A DNA stretch of 44,835 bases, taken from the NCBI GenBank assembly GCA_934434555.1, contig CAKRZX010000020.1, positions 1-44,835 on the forward strand, read 5' to 3'. Source of the DNA: an uncultured Clostridia bacterium (GTDB lineage Bacteria; Bacillota; Clostridia; Christensenellales; QALW01). Below the pieces are notes generated by a model. That model was not told where the DNA came from. It worked only from the letters and a program-made list of their open reading frames with translations, and searched no databases. How positions within the stretch are numbered: the stretch's first letter is position 1; each line of letters opens with the position of its first letter. This document shows positions 42,337 through 44,835 of the stretch, piece after piece. A program made the position numbers and the translations under genes.

Positions 42337-43238
42337 TGGACCTTATAAGTCAAAGCGATACTTTTTTGCGTGAGCGGGACGCAATAATTGCGGAAAAAGC
42401 AAGCCACGCTTATTTAATCGAAGGCGAAAAGGGCATAGGGAAATTTACCTTTGCCCTTGACCTTGCGTGTACTTTTTTCTGTACCGGAGAAAATAAGCCC
42501 TGCCGCAAATGTGCTTCGTGCCGCAAGGTGTTTGAATTCAATCACCCGGACGTGCATATTTTTGAACCCGACAGGAATATTTTCCGCGTTGACCAGGTGC
42601 GCGAAATAATTTCAACCCTTTACGAATCCCCCTACGAGGGCGGCAAAAAGGTATATATAATAAAGGAATTTCATAAGGCGAACCCTGCCGCGCAGAATGC
42701 GCTGCTGAAAACGCTTGAAGAACCGCCGGAGCCCGTGTGCTTTTTTCTTTTGACCGAGAATGCCCACGCGGCGCTGCCCACTGTGCGTTCTCGCTGTAAG
42801 CACATTCGCCTTATGCCGCAAGAAAAAGAAAAGGTTTTTGCCGAACTTGAACGCCGTTTTCCGCAAAACGAAAAGAACCGCTTTGCGGCGGAAAAATGCG
42901 GCGGCATTATAGGTACGGCGGTGTCGCTTGTTTCCGATGAAGAATTTCTTCGCGTCTTTAATCTGTCTGACGAAATTCTTAAAGAAACGGACAAGGCGTC
43001 ACCCTCGTATCCGCGCATTGCGCAGATTTTCGAAAAGGAAAAAAGCGACCTGCTTTTGGGTCTTTTGTACAGGGGCTTTGCCGAAAAGTTCAGGCAAAAT
43101 CCCACAGGCATAAATCTTCAAAGGATAAAGGCGGTACAGGACGCCGCAGACGGCAAAACAAAACGTTTTAACGAGGGGCTTATAAACGAGCGTCTCGCAT
43201 ACACTCTCGCGAAAGGCGGAACCAAATGGCAAAGATAG
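42336..43238 (+). CDS. holB: DNA polymerase III delta' subunit
   Basis: The 300-residue AAA+ clamp-loader subunit has GEKGIGKFTFA as a P-loop-like element, the zinc cluster CRKCASCRKV near residues 52-57, and LLKTLEEPPEPVCFFLLTE with TVRSRCKHIRL. It helps load the sliding clamp. The C-terminal region is short. It overlaps ricT by 13 bases. Confidence 0.95.
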   Translation: MDLISQSDTFLRERDAIIAEKASHAYLIEGEKGIGKFTFALDLACTFFCTGENKPCRKCASCRKVFEFNHPDVHIFEPDRNIFRVDQVREIISTLYESPYEGGKKVYIIKEFHKANPAAQNALLKTLEEPPEPVCFFLLTENAHAALPTVRSRCKHIRLMPQEKEKVFAELERRFPQNEKNRFAAEKCGGIIGTAVSLVSDEEFLRVFNLSDEILKETDKASPSYPRIAQIFEKEKSDLLLGLLYRGFAEKFRQNPTGINLQRIKAVQDAADGKTKRFNEGLINERLAYTLAKGGTKWQR

Positions 43239-44092
43239 TAGGCATTCGTTTCAGAAATACGGGCAAAACATATTATTTTGACCCCGATAACAAAAATATA
43301 TCAGTGGGCACGGGCATAATAGTGGAAACTGCACAGGGCGTTGAATACGGCGTTGCGACCGTGGCGACAAAGGACGTTCCCGAATCACAGATAGTGGCGC
43401 CGCTTAAAAAGATTATCCGCATAGCAACTTCCGGCGACAAGCGCAAACTTGAAGACAATCAGGCAAAGGAAAAGCGCGCCCTTGAAATTGCGGAAAAGAA
43501 AGCGGCGGATTTCAAACTTGATATGAAATTTATCCGCGTTGAGTATACTTTTGACTGTGCAAAAGCGGTTTTCTACTTTACTTCCGACGGCCGTGTGGAT
43601 TTCAGGGAACTTGTAAAGGATATGGCGTCCACATTCCGCACGAGAATAGAACTGCGCCAAATCGGCGTCCGCGACGAAACAAAAATGCTCGGCGGCTTGG
43701 GTCCCTGCGGTCAGCCCTGCTGTTGCAGCAGGTTTTTGGGCGGTTTCCAGCCGGTTTCAATAAAAATGGCAAAGGAACAGGGGCTGTCGCTCAACCCCAC
43801 GAAAATAAGCGGTCTGTGCGGCAGACTTATGTGCTGTCTTAAATACGAACAGCAGAATTACGAAGACGCCCACAGGCGTATGCCGCCCGTAGGCGCGGAA
43901 GTAAAAACTCCCGACGGCGTGGGCCGCATACAGGAAATAAACGTACTTAAAGAAAATGTTAAGGTCACCGTTTCCTCAGGCGACCAGATAGAACTTAAAG
44001 AGTATAACTACAAAGACGTTAAGGTTCTTAAAATGCCCAGACGCAGTAACAAAGAGGAAATACCCGAAGAAGTAAAAGAACTTCAAGACTGA
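43226..44092 (+). CDS. ricT: PSP1-domain protein RicT (YaaT)
   Basis: The 288-residue protein has the PSP1 domain with the conserved cysteines in GLGPCGQPCCCSRFLGG and GLCGRLMCCLKYE. In Bacillus, RicT acts with RicA and RicF in a complex carrying iron-sulfur clusters that controls RNase Y processing and development. Neither partner is in this window. It is overlapped by holB and followed by cyclophilin. Confidence 0.95.
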   Translation: MAKIVGIRFRNTGKTYYFDPDNKNISVGTGIIVETAQGVEYGVATVATKDVPESQIVAPLKKIIRIATSGDKRKLEDNQAKEKRALEIAEKKAADFKLDMKFIRVEYTFDCAKAVFYFTSDGRVDFRELVKDMASTFRTRIELRQIGVRDETKMLGGLGPCGQPCCCSRFLGGFQPVSIKMAKEQGLSLNPTKISGLCGRLMCCLKYEQQNYEDAHRRMPPVGAEVKTPDGVGRIQEINVLKENVKVTVSSGDQIELKEYNYKDVKVLKMPRRSNKEEIPEEVKELQD

Positions 44093-44106
44093 AAGGTAAT
44101 TTAATT

Positions 44107-44580
44107 ATGAAAGCAACTATCGAAATGAAAAACGGCGGCAAAATGGTGTTTGAACTTGACGAACAGAATGCGCCGATAACGGTTAAGAACTTTGCAAAAC
44201 TTGCAAAACAGGATTTTTATGAGGACGTGATTTTCCACCGCGTTATAAAGGGATTTATGATTCAGGGCGGCGATCCAACCGGCACGGGTATGGGCGGTCC
44301 GGGATATACAATCAAAGGCGAATTTGCGTCAAACGGCGTAAACAATCCCATAAAGCACACCCGCGGCGTAATTTCAATGGCGCGCGCAATGGACCCGAAT
44401 TCCGCAGGTTCCCAGTTCTTTATAATGCACGCCGATGCCCCGCATCTTGACGGGCAGTATGCCGCATTCGGCAGGATGACCGAGGGCTTTGACGTTCTTG
44501 ACGCCATTGCCGAAACGCCCTGCGACAGGGGCGACAGACCCTACGAAGATTGGGTTATCAAAAAAGTTACGGTGGAATAA
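44107..44580 (+). CDS. cyclophilin-type peptidyl-prolyl cis-trans isomerase
   Basis: The 157-residue cytoplasmic single-domain cyclophilin has FHRVIKGFMIQGGDPTGTG and AGSQFFIMHADAPHLDGQYAAFGR, including the catalytic Arg and the substrate-pocket residues. It starts 14 bases after ricT and ends the operon at a terminator. Confidence 0.96.
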   Translation: MKATIEMKNGGKMVFELDEQNAPITVKNFAKLAKQDFYEDVIFHRVIKGFMIQGGDPTGTGMGGPGYTIKGEFASNGVNNPIKHTRGVISMARAMDPNSAGSQFFIMHADAPHLDGQYAAFGRMTEGFDVLDAIAETPCDRGDRPYEDWVIKKVTVE

Positions 44581-44585
44581 TAACG

Positions 44586-44613
44586 AAACGGGAGCGCGGG
44601 CTCCCGTTTTTTG
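44586..44613 (+). terminator. terminator of the darA operon
   Basis: AAACGGGAG (44586-44594) and CTCCCGTTT (44601-44609) are followed by a run of T. Confidence 0.88.
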
Positions 44614-44639
44614 ATAAACATTAAAAATATATTATTTAT

Positions 44640-44835
44640 TTGCGGGACAATTTATGCTTTTTTGCAAAACAGATTTTATTCTCTTTGCTTTATGTCCTGC
44701 CGAATTCCGCGCGGTGATTTTTGCGCCCCGTGACGGGCTTTTGTAACATTATGTCCCTTGAAAATGCCATTCTTTCCGCGCTCGCGGCGAGAGATGAACC
44801 CTCGCCCTACAATCTGAAATTGATTTTCAGGACAG
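44640..44835. other. non-coding tail with a small hairpin
   Basis: No convincing gene is seen. A hairpin GGCGAG (44787-44792) / CTCGCC (44802-44807) sits in a GC-rich patch that looks like the edge of a dispersed intergenic repeat, but the window ends too soon to judge. Confidence 0.3.

Overview
The window looks like a chromosomal segment from an anaerobic, low-to-mid GC Clostridia (Firmicutes/Bacillota), probably an uncultured gut-type lineage. The evidence is strong GGAGG-type ribosome binding sites, promoters of the TTGACA-17-TATAAT type, a yaaQ(darA)-holB-ricT block as in Bacillus, a release factor 2 gene with the conserved +1 programmed frameshift, and a rubrerythrin with the rubredoxin domain at the N terminus. 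No phage, transposase or CRISPR array is visible. Species-level placement is not possible from the sequence alone.

Layout. Positions 1-1,400 hold the possible end of an upstream gene, a zinc-ribbon membrane protein and an unlisted 45-codon gene. Positions 1,450-14,900 are almost all on the minus strand. They carry, in transcription order, a MATE transporter, an M3 oligoendopeptidase, a membrane protein, an oligopeptide ABC importer (oppA-B-C-D-F plus a small membrane protein), a membrane-anchored extracytoplasmic protein and an FkbM-type methyltransferase. The importer and the peptidase together suggest peptide scavenging. Positions 15,160-17,595 hold a Gfo/Idh/MocA oxidoreductase and cysS. 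A plus-strand pair follows: a SpoVB/MurJ-like flippase and a compact FeoB-like protein (17,714-20,709). Next is an AraC regulator divergent from a sugar-acid-type operon: a glycerol-dehydrogenase-family enzyme, then a metallo-beta-lactamase-fold domain fused to a KDPG/KHG aldolase. Positions 24,190-27,819 are a regulatory and envelope region: a lipoprotein with an internally duplicated domain, a small membrane protein divergent from an XRE regulator with two operator-like dyads, and an ECF-type sigma factor with a membrane protein. Positions 28,048-28,767 carry a hairpin array, two 209-bp tandem repeats and two tRNA-Ser genes.

Positions 28,829-39,745 form a long minus-strand housekeeping run: metK, secA, a lipoprotein, prfB, a membrane protein, tsaD, metG, tatD. 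Positions 39,852-41,807 hold two membrane proteins and rubrerythrin. Positions 42,004-44,580 hold darA-holB-ricT and a cyclophilin on the plus strand.

The most unusual signals are three. (1) An exact 82-bp duplication of the ribosome binding site and first codons of prfB is fused in frame to a lipoprotein gene inserted between secA and prfB. (2) 209-bp tandem repeats downstream of tRNA-Ser(GCT) each carry the last 18 bases of the tRNA body plus a terminator. (3) A hydrolase/aldolase fusion has a ribosome binding site and an in-frame ATG at the domain junction.
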